From Nephrocerus scutellatus (lineage: Eukaryota > Arthropoda > Insecta > Diptera > Pipunculidae), in contig OX352761.1 of NCBI GenBank assembly GCA_947095585.1, positions 132,648,277-132,712,276 of the forward strand: a DNA stretch of 64,000 bases, read 5' to 3'. The stretch's first letter is position 1, and each line of letters starts with the position of its first letter. The translations under genes were made by a program, and so were the position numbers. This document shows positions 48,131 through 59,201 of the stretch, piece by piece. The notes under the pieces are model-generated. The model had not been told where the DNA came from. It saw only the letters and a list, made by a program, of their open reading frames with translations, and made no database searches.

Positions 48131-48824
48131 GCAGAAGAGATGTGAACTAAGCTTTTTTGCTGAGCTCCATGAAATAAATTCCAATTAAATAAATCCCAAG
48201 AAAAATGAAATCACTCCCAAAATTTCAAAATGAATTAACTCTCAAAGAAAATGAAACAACATCCAAATTAAAAAATTAAATTTAGGGGTTTACTTCATTA
48301 TGAAACTAGTCTAACGAGTTTTTTTTTTAAAAATAATGAAATTTCATTTGGGACTCATTTCATTTCAATAATTTTGTGAGTTATTTCATAATTATTTTCA
48401 AAAGGAAATAATTTTTAAAATGAATAAAATAAATAAATGAAATTTTGAGTTTTATTTCATTAATAACTCCCGAAAATATATAGAAATTTTTGGGAGCTAT
48501 GCGGAACGCCTCAACCCATGCCTTATTTTTCTCTCTTGACAATAGTTCTGTAGCTTTTTAGAAACAACTGTGATATATAAACTATGAAATCCAGAGCACT
48601 CTAAAGAAGAAAACTAAATTGAAAATAAAAAAAAGTGTTATTTTTAAAAAAAAAAAAAAAGTTTTTTTAAGAAATAAAAAATTTCCCAAAAAATAAGAAA
48701 AAAAAAATTGTTACGAATTTTGTGAATTAAGTGGTTGCTATTGGGCTTTTAAGATAATTCAGTGTTTATACTGAGTTACAACTATCTATATAGCGAGCTG
48801 AGAAGCTCGCTTTACTATCTTATT

Positions 48825-49316
48825 AGGTCTGTTCCCGTACTTTTTGTAGTAAAAATTAGCAAAAGAGAAAATTGACATAAAATCTCTCAGAGGGAGCAAG
48901 CACACAAACCAGTACGGGAACGCATAAAATTACAAAATTTTTGGCTTGGTAGAAACTGTCAAAATCCCTTACGCCAAAATTCAACATTCACAAGTACCAT
49001 TCCGACAGAAATTCACATACAAAACGTGCGAGTGGACATTTTTTTCGCTTAGCGCGAAAAATTAGTGCACTTGGTTAAGAAAGTGTAGGGAAAAACGTAA
49101 GCCACGTAAGTTGTCAATAAATTCGTTTTTGACAAAATGTTCACATGTTACTCAAAGAAATTTTTGTATTAAAAGTTGGTAAAATTCACATGGAGTGGAA
49201 ATGAACTTACTCTCTACTTTCCGATCTCTTTTACTATTTTTTCGATTACGGGAACGCTTTTGAGTAAAAAGTCGTAAGCAATAATTATTACTACTTTTGA
49301 GTACGGGAACAGATCT
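48825..49316. mobile_element. 492-bp MITE with terminal inverted repeats
   Basis: The left end 'aggtctgttcccgtac' and the right end, read in reverse complement, 'agatctgttcccgtac', match. The similarity continues for about 34 bp through a 'gtagta...aatta' block. No ORF of note inside. A third 'gtacgggaac' lies internally near 48922. The target-site duplication is not clear. Confidence 0.7.
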
Positions 49317-49319
49317 ATT

Positions 49320-50359
49320 GTTTACTAAAATTCGCACATTTGAACATTCTTAACAACAACAAAAACAAATCCGTTTTGTAATATTGGGCAGTGCCTTAAT
49401 ATCCGTAATCAGGCATTCCGAAATTCCGCATATTTAAATCCTGTAAATTTATATAATCTCGTAATCACTAAATCCCAAAAATACAAAATCCCCTAAACAC
49501 ACAACAATGTGACATGACAGTTTTTTCTTGTAAAACGCGTTTCTCTAAAACTATTAATGTGGGTTGTAGGATTTTAGTATGCGGGATTTACGAATGCGGG
49601 ATTACGTACCCAACCCGAAATATTGCTACCTTAATGTTTGTATGTTTACTTTTACTCTAATATTTCCCAATATAACAAGCAAAAAAAAGTATTTTGTCAA
49701 AACCAAAATCCCTACAATCTTGTCTTGCTAAATGTAAAATTTTTCCATTGTGAGAGCTCTATTAATTATTATTATGTTTTCTAAATCGATTCAAATGTAG
49801 AAAACAGCTCACGTGAAATTGATTTCGTTTTTTACTTTCACTTGACGTGTTTTGTTTTGCTCTCAGGAGACACTTTGTTCTACTTTACATTATAAATTCG
49901 ATTAAAATTGTCATACCAGTTTATTTATAATTTAATGGGCGCGCCTTTATCAATTATTCAAAATCACGAAAAGAACGAGCAAAATACCAAAAACATGCCT
50001 GCTATTAATTGGAAATTTCACGAAGTGTCTAGACTCTCAAGAGTGCTACTAAGCGATACGATAATATTTCTAGCCACCACAACACCACACAAACAATCAT
50101 TTATAAAATATGGGATATTAAATATTTAGATTAGAGATATTATAATTACATATGTGTTTAGATACATTAAGAACAGCCGTGAGGAGCAGCTGTATCTTTA
50201 GTTCACATGACACCACGGCAACATATCGATAACATAAACATAGTGAAAGTGCAAGTGTTTTCTGCCTCATGCTTCTTCTTTCGACTGTACATAGGTGGCA
50301 ACAGTTAAAGAAAAAAGAAGAACAAAGGGAGATTAGAGAAAAGAGAAATAAAAATTGTA
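49320..50359. other. 3' flank of the 747-residue gene
   Basis: No gene recognised. Near 49390-49610 are scattered inverted blocks ('aaatcccaaa' and 'gcgggatttacg'), possibly another small decayed element. Part of this is the 3' UTR of the gene ending at 50360. Confidence 0.4.
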
Positions 50360-52603
50360 TTACGCTTTCATCGATAGTTGCAATGTTGAAAGTTGTTGCT
50401 CGAAAGTTTCTTTTTTAGCTTGCCCACGGCCTATGCCTGTGAAAGCAGTAGCAGCATTGGAGAACGTTGAATAAGGATTAGCTACGTCAGCGGTATTGGC
50501 TTTTAATATTAAAACATCATTCCAAACGGCATCGAATCGATGCTGTTTGTGAAATTGTTGATTGAATTGTTGTTGTGGCGATGTCACATAATTGTTATTT
50601 ATGTTGTTGTTGTTGATGTCGTTGTTATTTGTTAAATCGATCGCCGCCTTAGTTGAAAGTTCAAATTTACTGGAAGCGGGAAAGTCTCCAGCCAATGTAT
50701 TAATTGATAAATGATCAAAGTTAAAAATGAGTTCATCCTCATTGATATGAGGACGGTTCATGACAATGTTGTTGCTTGCTGTGGTTGTTGCTGTTTGTGT
50801 TGCTCCTCTATATGTTGGAAGACTGTCGCAAGAAGGAAAATCACTGAATGGTGATACTGCAACCGATGACGATAAAGATGGTGACAATGCAGAAATATTC
50901 TTGCTAGCATCGCAAGTTTCAATTAATTTACGGCTAATCTCATTTATGCTCTCGGTTAAGAGTGACTCCGCTGTGGGAAGTGACGATTCCAATGCTGGCA
51001 ACGACATACTGCTGGTATTCGATGACCAGGAGGAGAAGGAGGAGGAAGTGTCTGAGGAGGACGGTGACGAAAGCGGCAAAACCGATGCAGCAATACTCGA
51101 GGTGTGACAGAAAATATCGTTTGATATATTAATGCCACTTAAAATGTCACCATAACCCGAATCATTGGAATCACTAACACTACTGTGTTTCCTTGCGTTA
51201 TTATTTAGGGACGATGATAAAGATGATAGTTCGTTGAAATTTGCTTTCGATGCAGCTCCCCCGAGATGATCGCTGCTTGATCGATTCGATCCAATTACTC
51301 CGATATTGTTCCTTCGATTTTCCATCTCTAAGCTGGAGAGCGAATTTTCCGACGAATACGAGCACCGCAAAGGGAAAGCCCAAATACGTCGCAGAGGATC
51401 ACACTGTCGGCAATAGCATGAACTTTGATTAACTTGGGTTTGATATTCGTCGTCGTCGTCGTCGTCGTTGGCAAGAGGAGTGGTTTTCTTTGCATCGTCG
51501 TTGTCGACAATTCGGGCTTTCTTGTGATGTTGCGGTATTTTGCTGATGCGATTATTAAATACCTGCTGCTCTTGTGTAACCATTGTTTTAGTATGGTGGT
51601 AGTTTGGTATGCAATTTGTGTTGATCAACGCTGCTGCATTTGGATTTATTTGATATTGCAAATCATTTCTACTTGTAGCATGCGTTTTCTTTAAGTCATC
51701 ATGCATAAGAGGGGGTGGTGCTGGTTGCCTCCTATCCATATTTGGAATGATTGTTGATTCCAATTCAAATTTCAGAAAAACTCCGTTTGATGGTTTTCGA
51801 TCTTTTTTTCGACGCTTTCGCGGCTTTATAATTCTGGGTAAACCCGTTGATGCCATTTCTGACTCATTTGATGTTGATTGGGCGGCAATGGTGGTTTTCA
51901 TAGGGCCAATACAATTTTTTGTGTCACACATCACATTTTCTTTTGATTTTGTTGGATATGCTTTTGCACATCGGTTTTGAGTTTCCTTCAGCTGTTTTAT
52001 AGTCCCATTCCCCCCTCCATACACTGATGTTCGGGAATTATTTAAACATTTAATTCTGTTTCGATTGTCATAGTTCTTCCATTGGCAATCAGCGGTGAGA
52101 AGCAAGGGAACTCCTTGTGCATGTTTGGCTAATTCCGACATTGCACTATTTGAATTATAGGCAATTGATAGGGTACCAGCATTTGGAACACCACCACCAA
52201 ATGTATTATTATTATTATTGTAAGGAGGAGCACCTGAATCCGATTGAAATTTGTGTATATGTGAAACTCTCGTGGATGTCATTCGTTGTTGTCTATTAAG
52301 GTGTGACGAAGCTGATGAAATTAAAGGTATACCAGCACAATCTTGTACTCGCTGTTGATTTATTATGCTTGGCAAAATGGCATAGTTAGTAGACTGCAGC
52401 GGTACATGCTGCGGTACATGCACATAGTTACGACCGTGCCCGTACGGTTGATTCATGTAGTTTAAAAGGATTTCATTGGGTATATGTTGTTTTTGAGCCG
52501 ACATTGAAGACCAAGAGTAGTATTCATCCTTCATTAATAATTGCTGCATACATCGACCTAATGCTACCGACGATGAACGTTCGCTTAACGAATTGGTTTT
52601 CAT
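50360..52603 (-). CDS. Unnamed 747-residue low-complexity protein, single exon
   Basis: I start at the ATG at 52603 (MKTNSLSERSSSVALG). The frame stays open to 52729 but has no earlier ATG and meets a TGA just above. The protein has Asn, Ser and Asp homopolymer runs ('NNNNNTF', 'DDDDDDEY', 'SSSDTSSSFSSW'). It has a basic cluster 'IIKPRKRRKKDRKP' (a likely nuclear signal), a compact Cys motif 'CYCRQCDPLRRIWAFPL', and 'SDSNDSGYGDILSGI'. These ordered islands suggest a conserved regulatory protein with disordered linkers. I do not recognise the family. It lies upstream of the truncated twin gene on the same strand and might sit inside a long twin intron. No introns are visible, so a neighbouring non-coding exon is possible. 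Confidence 0.8.
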   Translation of the reverse strand: MKTNSLSERSSSVALGRCMQQLLMKDEYYSWSSMSAQKQHIPNEILLNYMNQPYGHGRNYVHVPQHVPLQSTNYAILPSIINQQRVQDCAGIPLISSASSHLNRQQRMTSTRVSHIHKFQSDSGAPPYNNNNNTFGGGVPNAGTLSIAYNSNSAMSELAKHAQGVPLLLTADCQWKNYDNRNRIKCLNNSRTSVYGGGNGTIKQLKETQNRCAKAYPTKSKENVMCDTKNCIGPMKTTIAAQSTSNESEMASTGLPRIIKPRKRRKKDRKPSNGVFLKFELESTIIPNMDRRQPAPPPLMHDDLKKTHATSRNDLQYQINPNAAALINTNCIPNYHHTKTMVTQEQQVFNNRISKIPQHHKKARIVDNDDAKKTTPLANDDDDDDEYQTQVNQSSCYCRQCDPLRRIWAFPLRCSYSSENSLSSLEMENRRNNIGVIGSNRSSSDHLGGAASKANFNELSSLSSSLNNNARKHSSVSDSNDSGYGDILSGINISNDIFCHTSSIAASVLPLSSPSSSDTSSSFSSWSSNTSSMSLPALESSLPTAESLLTESINEISRKLIETCDASKNISALSPSLSSSVAVSPFSDFPSCDSLPTYRGATQTATTTASNNIVMNRPHINEDELIFNFDHLSINTLAGDFPASSKFELSTKAAIDLTNNNDINNNNINNNYVTSPQQQFNQQFHKQHRFDAVWNDVLILKANTADVANPYSTFSNAATAFTGIGRGQAKKETFEQQLSTLQLSMKA

Positions 52604-52609
52604 AACACA

Positions 52610-53560
52610 CACTTTTTTAATAGCTTCACAAACACCTATTTTTATTTTCCGTTCGGCCAGGTAAGTATGCAGGTATCGCTTGAATTGGAGGAAATACAGT
52701 TGTCTTAAGTTCTTGTTTTTAAATGTCAATCAACCATTCCGAATGCACCGTTCTTGTTCTTTTTCACCATCCACAACAAGAAATTTCGAAATTAAACATA
52801 AGAAACCACACAGAATTACGAAACATTTAAGTGTATACACTTTTTACGAGCACATTTTATATTAACTAACACCGTTGGCTGGTTGAGTGAGTGCTACTCC
52901 GTAGCAGTGCTTTGTACTTTGTATTGTATTTGTATGTAAATGAACCGAGGAAATTTGTGCGTTTATGCAATCAAAAAACCAAACGAACGAACTAAAAAAA
53001 TAATAATAGAGATCGCTACCCCCTACCGCCTTCGATACTTATAACAGACTGAAAAGCATTTTCAATTCAAACGTAAAACTACCAAATTGTGAGCACCAAC
53101 CAACCATCAACCATCAACCAAACGAATATGCTCGACGACCGACGGCGAACGAGTTCCCTTTCCCGCTCACTATCTATCCACACGCGAGTAAATACAACAC
53201 AACGATCAGCAGACCAGCACCAGACCAGGTAAACGAAGAAGAAACTCAAATGAAAATGTTGATGAAAGAACATGTTCCACAATCCACATAAATCAGATCA
53301 CTTACAGTTACTACTTCACTATTATTTACTACGTTTGTATGCGCGGTTGAGACTTTGAGTTAGAGTAGTGACCTGAGTCACATGGGTTAATTGGTTGAAG
53401 ATGGTATCTGGGTACATCGGCAAAAGTTTCGCCTCGACTTCACTAAGCGAGTGTAGTCGAGTCGAGTAAAGCTCATCTGAACTCGACTCAGGGTTATATG
53501 GTGTCGAAATGTCGTTTAAGCTGACTTCAACCCCGCATATAAACCTAGTAATTGCAATAT
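52610..53560. other. 5' flank of the 747-residue gene
   Basis: No second gene recognised. Probably promoter and 5' UTR. Low-complexity 'accaaccaaccatcaaccat' near 53096 and 'gagtcgagt' repeats near 53455. Confidence 0.4.
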
Positions 53561-53564
53561 TGCC

Positions 53565-53690
53565 GCTCCACCGTTTTTATTTTCAAAGATCCACAAAGTT
53601 AGCCCTTATGATGTGAGTATATGGTATACCACAAGTCTGCAATATACAGTATACACTACTCCAATATTAGATAGGTACACGATTCACTAG
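53565..53690. repeat. ~130-bp repeat, also at 58355-58490
   Basis: The two copies share 'tttcaaagatccacaaagtt', 'atgatgtgag', 'gtctgcaatatacagt' and 'caatattagata' in the same order and orientation, at roughly 80 percent by eye. They bracket the RTE-like LINE and second Tc1 element. Confidence 0.65.
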
Positions 53691-54317
53691 GTTATTCAAC
53701 AATAACCAGGGTTTGGTCCTGGCTCCTGCAAAAAATTTCTCAACCACTCCCGATTTTGAGCCGACATTTTGAGCCGACGTCATCCAGTTTGGCATCCCTA
53801 AACTCAAGGCGTCCTGGTCAACGCCAACTTTCCAGCGTAGGCTTATCCGGCCTTGCTCTCGTGTCCCAAAAATCCTACCGCAAAAAGTCTTCACTCATGC
53901 AAGCTAGATGTTCTGCCCACCGGAGCTTAATTCTCTTCATGACGTCGAGATCGCGATAAAGCTCGTAGATCTCATCATTATAGAATCTCCAGCTAAGCTT
54001 GCTAAGCACCAAGTCTCGGATCCATATCTGAGTACTTGTTTGACCATTGCCTTATACACCAGCAGCTTAGATGTTATGGTTAAATTACTGGATTTGAAGA
54101 TTCTTTACAGATTAAAGTAGACTTTGTTGGCTTTAAACAACCATGCGCGTATTTCTGATTCCATGCTATTATCGGCTGCAACAGTTGACCCGAGATAGTT
54201 AAAGGATTGCACTACTTCAAATTCGCGCTCCATTATTTTAATTCAGGGATCGATTTTGGATCTTCTGCTCGCAGACGTGGCCATCATGTACTTTGTTTTC
54301 CTCTCATTTCTGTGTAG

Positions 54318-56284
54318 CACTGGTGATCAAAATAATAGGGCTACAATGAAAAACACTGATTTCTCACTAATTTTCCGTTTGTTTTGAATGCAATAAGTAC
54401 CGTTATTTTATTATCGATCTTTTGACATGCCGTCAGAGCTTACCGCATGTACTAAGATCACTTCCGTCTACGCGTGATTGAAAAAATAGGTAATGTGAAA
54501 TTAAATTAATTAATCCTTTAAACAATAGTAAAAGTAAAATTTAACAAAAATATATTTATAAGCGAATTGCTGATGGGTCGAAACAGACACTGCAGTGTTG
54601 AAGAACGTTGGTCGCATTGTCCATAGGCTAAGAGAGCAAGGAAAAACCCTAAAAGTCATTGCCAAGGCGCTGGGCAGGGGTGTGAATTTATTCGCACAGG
54701 CTTTAAAACCACAACCTGTAACGGAAACAGAGGACGACCAAGGAAAACTGGCTCAACCACAGACAATCAAATTATTCTACTATCAAAAAGAGACCCATTC
54801 AACTCTTCAAAGACCATTGCACACGCATTGCATTGCATACGAAGTGTAATCAGTGCCCCAACTGTAAGAAGAAGGTTACAGGATAGTACATTACCGGGCA
54901 GAATCGCAAGAAAAGTCTCGCTAATCAGCAAAAAAAAAATATAAAAATATAATCCACACAAGTCAAAATTTTCAAGATATTTTATGGAGCGATGAAACCA
55001 TGATTAATCTCTTTAGTTCTGATTGTAGAGGGAATGTTCGTGGACCCAAAGGAAAGGAGTTTCAACCTCATTATACAAAAAAAACGGTAAAACATGGATG
55101 TGTAGTGTCATGGTGTGGGACAGTTTTTCTTTGTTTGGGGTTGGACCAAATTGATTTGATTCAAGATATCATGACAAAAGAAATTTATCGTGATATTCTT
55201 GAAAATCATATGCTGCCATATGCGGAGGACAATATGCCGTTAAGATGGCACTTCTAACAGGACAATGATCCCAAGAATTCGTCAAAACTGGTAAGTGGTT
55301 GGCTGGTTTCTGTGTTGTCATGGCCTTCGCAGTCCCCTGATCTCAATCCTATTGAGAATTTGGGGGCGGAACTAAAGAAGTCCTTGGCAACGGAAACTTT
55401 CCACAACAAAGCTGACCTTTGGGCGGCGATCAAGAGGCACTGGAAGGCTATTCCTTTTGAAAAATGCCAGAAATTAATAGCCTCAATGCTCAGGCGGATT
55501 GGAGCAGTCGTATCAAACAAGGGTGGTTATTCTGGCTACTAATTTACTCTTGTATTCAAAAAATTTATTTTAGTAACTAAATTAAAATAAAACTAATTAA
55601 TTTTTTACAGTTATAACGTTTAAAATATAATTTACCTATTATTATGAGCAACTGGCTTTTGATATAAATTCTATATCTATATATATAAAAATAAATGCCT
55701 GTGTGTATATCCTTTATAGAATCGTAAACTATGCATTTGATCATGTGATGATCTTTAGGTGGTGCTGGTATCGTTTTTTTTTCGAAAATTCTTATTTATG
55801 GAACGATTTGGCTCAAATTCACACCATATAATATTTAAATAAAAAGGAAGTCGTTGACAATTTGGAATTTTGACCCGATAGGTGGCGCTGGTGTCGTTTT
55901 TTTCCCGAAAATGCTTGTTTATGGAACGATTTTGCCTGTATAAGTGTAGATTCTATAGTTTTCTGGATTGGTGAGTTGGTTAGTTATTTGGGTGTAAGTG
56001 GGCGGGAGGTCAGTGGGCGGGGTCAGTGGGATGGGGCAGCTGGGAAACGCGGGTGTAAGTGGGAGTGGCGTCAGTGGGCGGGAAGCAAAGCGCCCGGGAA
56101 CAGCTAGTTGTATATAAAAATTACACGAATAAAAATAAAAATAAAAAATAATTTATAGAATAACTGTAAAATAATGTGTTTTGTTTGAGAGAAAAATATT
56201 ACCTGAATTTCTATGCAAGATATATTTTAAAACTTTCAAAAACCTTCAGTTTAATTGTTTTACCTATTATTTTGATCATCAGTG
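54318..56284 (+). mobile_element. Tc1-family DNA transposon, decayed, with a Helitron inside
   Basis: Terminal inverted repeats of 22 bp at 54318-54339 ('cactggtgatcaaaataa') and 56263-56284 match at 21 of 22 positions, and TA dinucleotides flank both ends (54315-54316 and 56285-56286). The plus strand holds a broken transposase: 'IVHRLREQGKTLKVIAKALG' (HTH, near 54610), 'ILWSDETMINLFSSDCRG' (first catalytic Asp region, near 54980), 'QDNDPKNSSKLVSGWL' (55260) and 'SQSPDLNPIENLG' (55330). By my count the last Asp to Glu spacing is about 30, not 34, so a small deletion adds to the frameshifts and stop. Without the Helitron its length is about 1.5 kb, normal for Tc1. Confidence 0.9.
55676..56107 (+). 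mobile_element. Non-autonomous Helitron inserted in the Tc1 element
   Basis: Begins 'tctatatatataaaaata' after an A and ends 'gcgcccgggaacagctag' before a T, as expected for A|TC...CTRR|T insertion. A short GC-rich hairpin-like stretch ('cgggaagcaaagcgcccggg') precedes the end. It has no terminal inverted repeats, no duplication and no Rep/Hel ORF. The interior has two near-repeats of 'ggtggcgctggtgtcgtttt' and a G-rich 'gtgggcgg' part. Confidence 0.75.
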
Positions 56285-57349
56285 TATGTTGAATGGGCTT
56301 GATTTAATGGTGATCCGGATATTTTTACTTGACTTATAACAATGGTCATGGTCAACCTACAGTCTTGTCAGTTTATTTGGGATTGTGAATTCTCTCATGA
56401 CGTTATAAAGTTCTACTATGGCTATGCTATCATAGGTGGCTTTCAAGTCTATAAAAAGTGTGGTGAGTTTTGAAACTCTAGACATTTTTCTATCACCTGC
56501 CTAAGGGTAAAATCTGATCAGTTGTTGGGATGAAGCCACACTGCTAGGGGGCGATGTTGACTTTACCGTATGGGCCTATCCTGTCTTGAGGCATAGAGGA
56601 GAAAATCTTATATGCATTACTCCAAAACGTTATACCACTATAATTTCTGTACGTTGCAATATCTCCATTCTTATGGATGGGGCACAGGAAGTCTCTTCGC
56701 CAGTCTTCGGACATCGTTTCTTCCTCCCATATTTGCACTATTAGTTCATGAGTTGCTTGGTGTAGTGAGGGATCTCCTGATTTAATGAGCTCCGCTGGGA
56801 TACCATGTGATACTGAGGTTGCAGTATATGTAACGAGGTGTTTATTGCGTCATACCGCGGACTCTTTGGTAGAACTTCCGCGACTGGTGCGCGGTACTCG
56901 CTCTCTGTACTGTTTTAGTAAACGGACGAAATTCTGGTGAATTGTTTATATCTTCTGAGCACTTTATATTTTTCTTCGCGTGCCAACAACATTCTGACGT
57001 TCAGTCGCTAGCTTACATTCGTCCTCGAACCAGTCGTTCCGATCTCTACGACTACTGCCTATGATGGAGTCAGAACATCTAGGCCCCAAGACTTACTCTC
57101 CCAGCATTTAGGCCGAGTCCTACCGCTTGACATACATGTTGACTCGAATCTGATTCGCGGAGCGGCCTTTAGTGATGATGCAACTCGTGCTCGAAGCACC
57201 ATGCCAACAAGATAGTGGTACGAGTCGATGTTGCCACCTCGGTACTTTCGTACCGTCATCATATTCGGGTTGTGGCGGCGGCCTACCAATACGTGGTCTA
57301 TCTGTGTGGGGTAACGTACGCTCCCTCGTAAAAAAGAGAGATTTCACCT

Positions 57350-58320
57350 TATTTTTTTATAGGATGTGTAAAAAAATCAACATGTCAGAGAAGGCAAAAA
57401 TAGATGTTGCAAAAATAATGTTCGTACTATCGCTTGCGAGATCAATCAGAGGGATCATGATCTGTTGACAAATTAAAAGAACCTAAAATGAACGGGAAAA
57501 ATTACAAAGAAAATGTTCCCCAACCACAACGGAAAAACGAAAATTTTCAGACTAGCCTCCAATTCAGCTGTTTCGAGAGCTAAAATCAGAGAAGTAAATG
57601 GTGTTACTGCAAGTAAATCTACCGTTCGTCGTGCGATTCGTAGTGACAAACACCTCAAGCGACTAAATCTGATGAAAAAACCACCACTTATTTCTTTAAG
57701 ATAAAGGAGTTATACAATGAGGCCAAGTAATCGAACCTCATTCCAGGCAAGCTTAACGGCATCGATAATCGCTTCCTTATCATTGTAATGTTTTCCACCT
57801 TTGTACACTTTTCGTAAGCCAGCCCGAGACATTTTATGTTATGGTCTGTTAAGGTCTGGGGAATGTGGTGACCATGGTAAAAGTTCAACATTTTCATTGG
57901 TACTAAACTTATCGGAACACCAAACAAACATATGGTGTGAATATGAACCAAATCCCAACCATAAACACAAATTGTCGTAAATATCTCGACTAATGCGCCC
58001 CTAACTTAACTTAAACTTATCCGAGCACCAAACGATCATAAAGTGTGAATATGGCTTCGATTCGTGGTTTAGGCAGGATGAGGCGACATACAAGCGTTAT
58101 ATCCATACAGACAAACAAAAAGACAGCGACAATTATGTTATTAGGCGATTATATTAATTTATTAATTTAAAATAAAAATTGATTTCCTGAAAAAAACCAA
58201 AAACAGAACTTTTTTCATTCATTTGTAAGGTGCTTCTAATTTTATGAACTATAACTGGAGAAATATCAATTTTATCCCCCAAAATGATGTGCTTCTAATT
58301 TAGTGAACCGCAGTGTATAA
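57350..58320. mobile_element. Scrambled Tc1/mariner element: N-terminus on plus, C-terminus on minus
   Basis: On plus, 57380-57705 carries the DNA-binding part ('MSEKAKIDVAKIMFVLSLAR' and 'SKSTVRRAIRSDKHLKRLNL'). On minus, 57900-57715 carries the catalytic end 'NENVELLPWSPHSPDLNRP' followed by 'LRKVYKGGKHYNDKEAIIDA'. The two halves of one transposase therefore face each other, showing an internal inversion or fusion of two copies. Near 58230-58318 are two 'gtgcttctaattt' blocks, the outer ending 'gaaccgcagtg|ta', which looks like a Tc1 terminus. The matching left terminus is not seen. Confidence 0.75.
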
Positions 58321-58354
58321 GCGGAGTAATTGCAAGGTACGCGCGTAGCTCGCT

Positions 58355-58490
58355 CCTCAGTTTTTAATTTCAAAGATCCGCAAATTTAGCTCCCTTTTAT
58401 GATGTGAGAAGTATACGGTGTACGAGTAACACACGTCTGCAATATACAGTTTACGTTACTGCAATATTAGATATGTATCTGTATCTACAA
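58355..58490. repeat. Second copy of the 53565-53690 repeat
   Basis: See the 53565 entry. A further copy lies at 63814-63949 through the 5459-bp duplication. Confidence 0.65.
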
Positions 58491-58499
58491 TAGTCACTG

Positions 58500-59187
58500 C
58501 TGTACGTGTTGTCCCTTGGACATTTATTTGGTAACAACAGCACATGAGTGAAAACCAGTTTAAAAACCTACTAAACAAAACTGTTGCATAACAGTTTTGG
58601 TTTTCTTCATCTCTTAGTCAGACAGTTCTTATTCATTTTGCAAAGAAGCAGCAATATAACGTGATATTTGGCAGGAGAATAAGTAACTAGTATTTGTACC
58701 ATATGCAATGGACAGTATTGATGTGGATGATCAAAACGTGGTAACTGGGGAGCCACTCTACGACAATTTTCCATTGCTGGTCGGATCGATAATCATTATT
58801 GTGTTGGCGATGCGGCAGACAGCAAAAGCATTGTGGGATTGCAAGTAAACTTTCTCTTTTGTATATCAAGTAATTGTATCATACAGTGGACATGATACAG
58901 TAGTTTGCGGTTGAACTTTTTCTTTCACTTTCTTTCCTATTTTGTTACATTGCTTAAATAATCTTTTCTAGTCATGTATAGTCTTTCGTCTACGCTATGT
59001 ATAGTGTAACCATAAATTTAATCCACTTGTTGCCGAAACTTTTTAACGAAAAAATTGGTAGCAATAAAAGATGTATTAAAAATGAAAAAGCGGAAAATAA
59101 TCGGTTGTCCTTTTAAATGGAAGGAGGGCAAAATGCACTGCAACAGAAAATGTTGAAATAACTCATGACTTTTATTTCAAAGCTCAG
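58500..59187. other. No gene recognised
   Basis: Short frames only. Target region for the LINE insertion at 59202. Confidence 0.4.
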
Positions 59188-59201
59188 TGCAAAACTTGTT
59201 T

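Larger units (their letters stand above)
53690..57350 (-). mobile_element. RTE-like LINE, split by a Tc1 insertion
   Basis: Read on the minus strand. From 57350 there is an endonuclease end 'TQIDHVLVGRRHNPNMM', then 'GGNIDSYHYLVGMVL', where the usual 'SDHYLV' Asp is Tyr. Next come 'EDWRRDFLCPIHKNGD', 'TYRNYSGIT' and 'LFIDLKATYDSI' up to 56285. After the Tc1 element (54318-56284) it resumes at 54317 with 'NERKTKYMMATSASRRSK', 'FEVVQSFNYLGSTVAADNS', 'MVKQVLRYGSETW' and 'WKVGVDQDALSLGMPNW'. The RT centre with the catalytic box (~90 residues) is missing between the halves. Dead. Confidence 0.8.
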
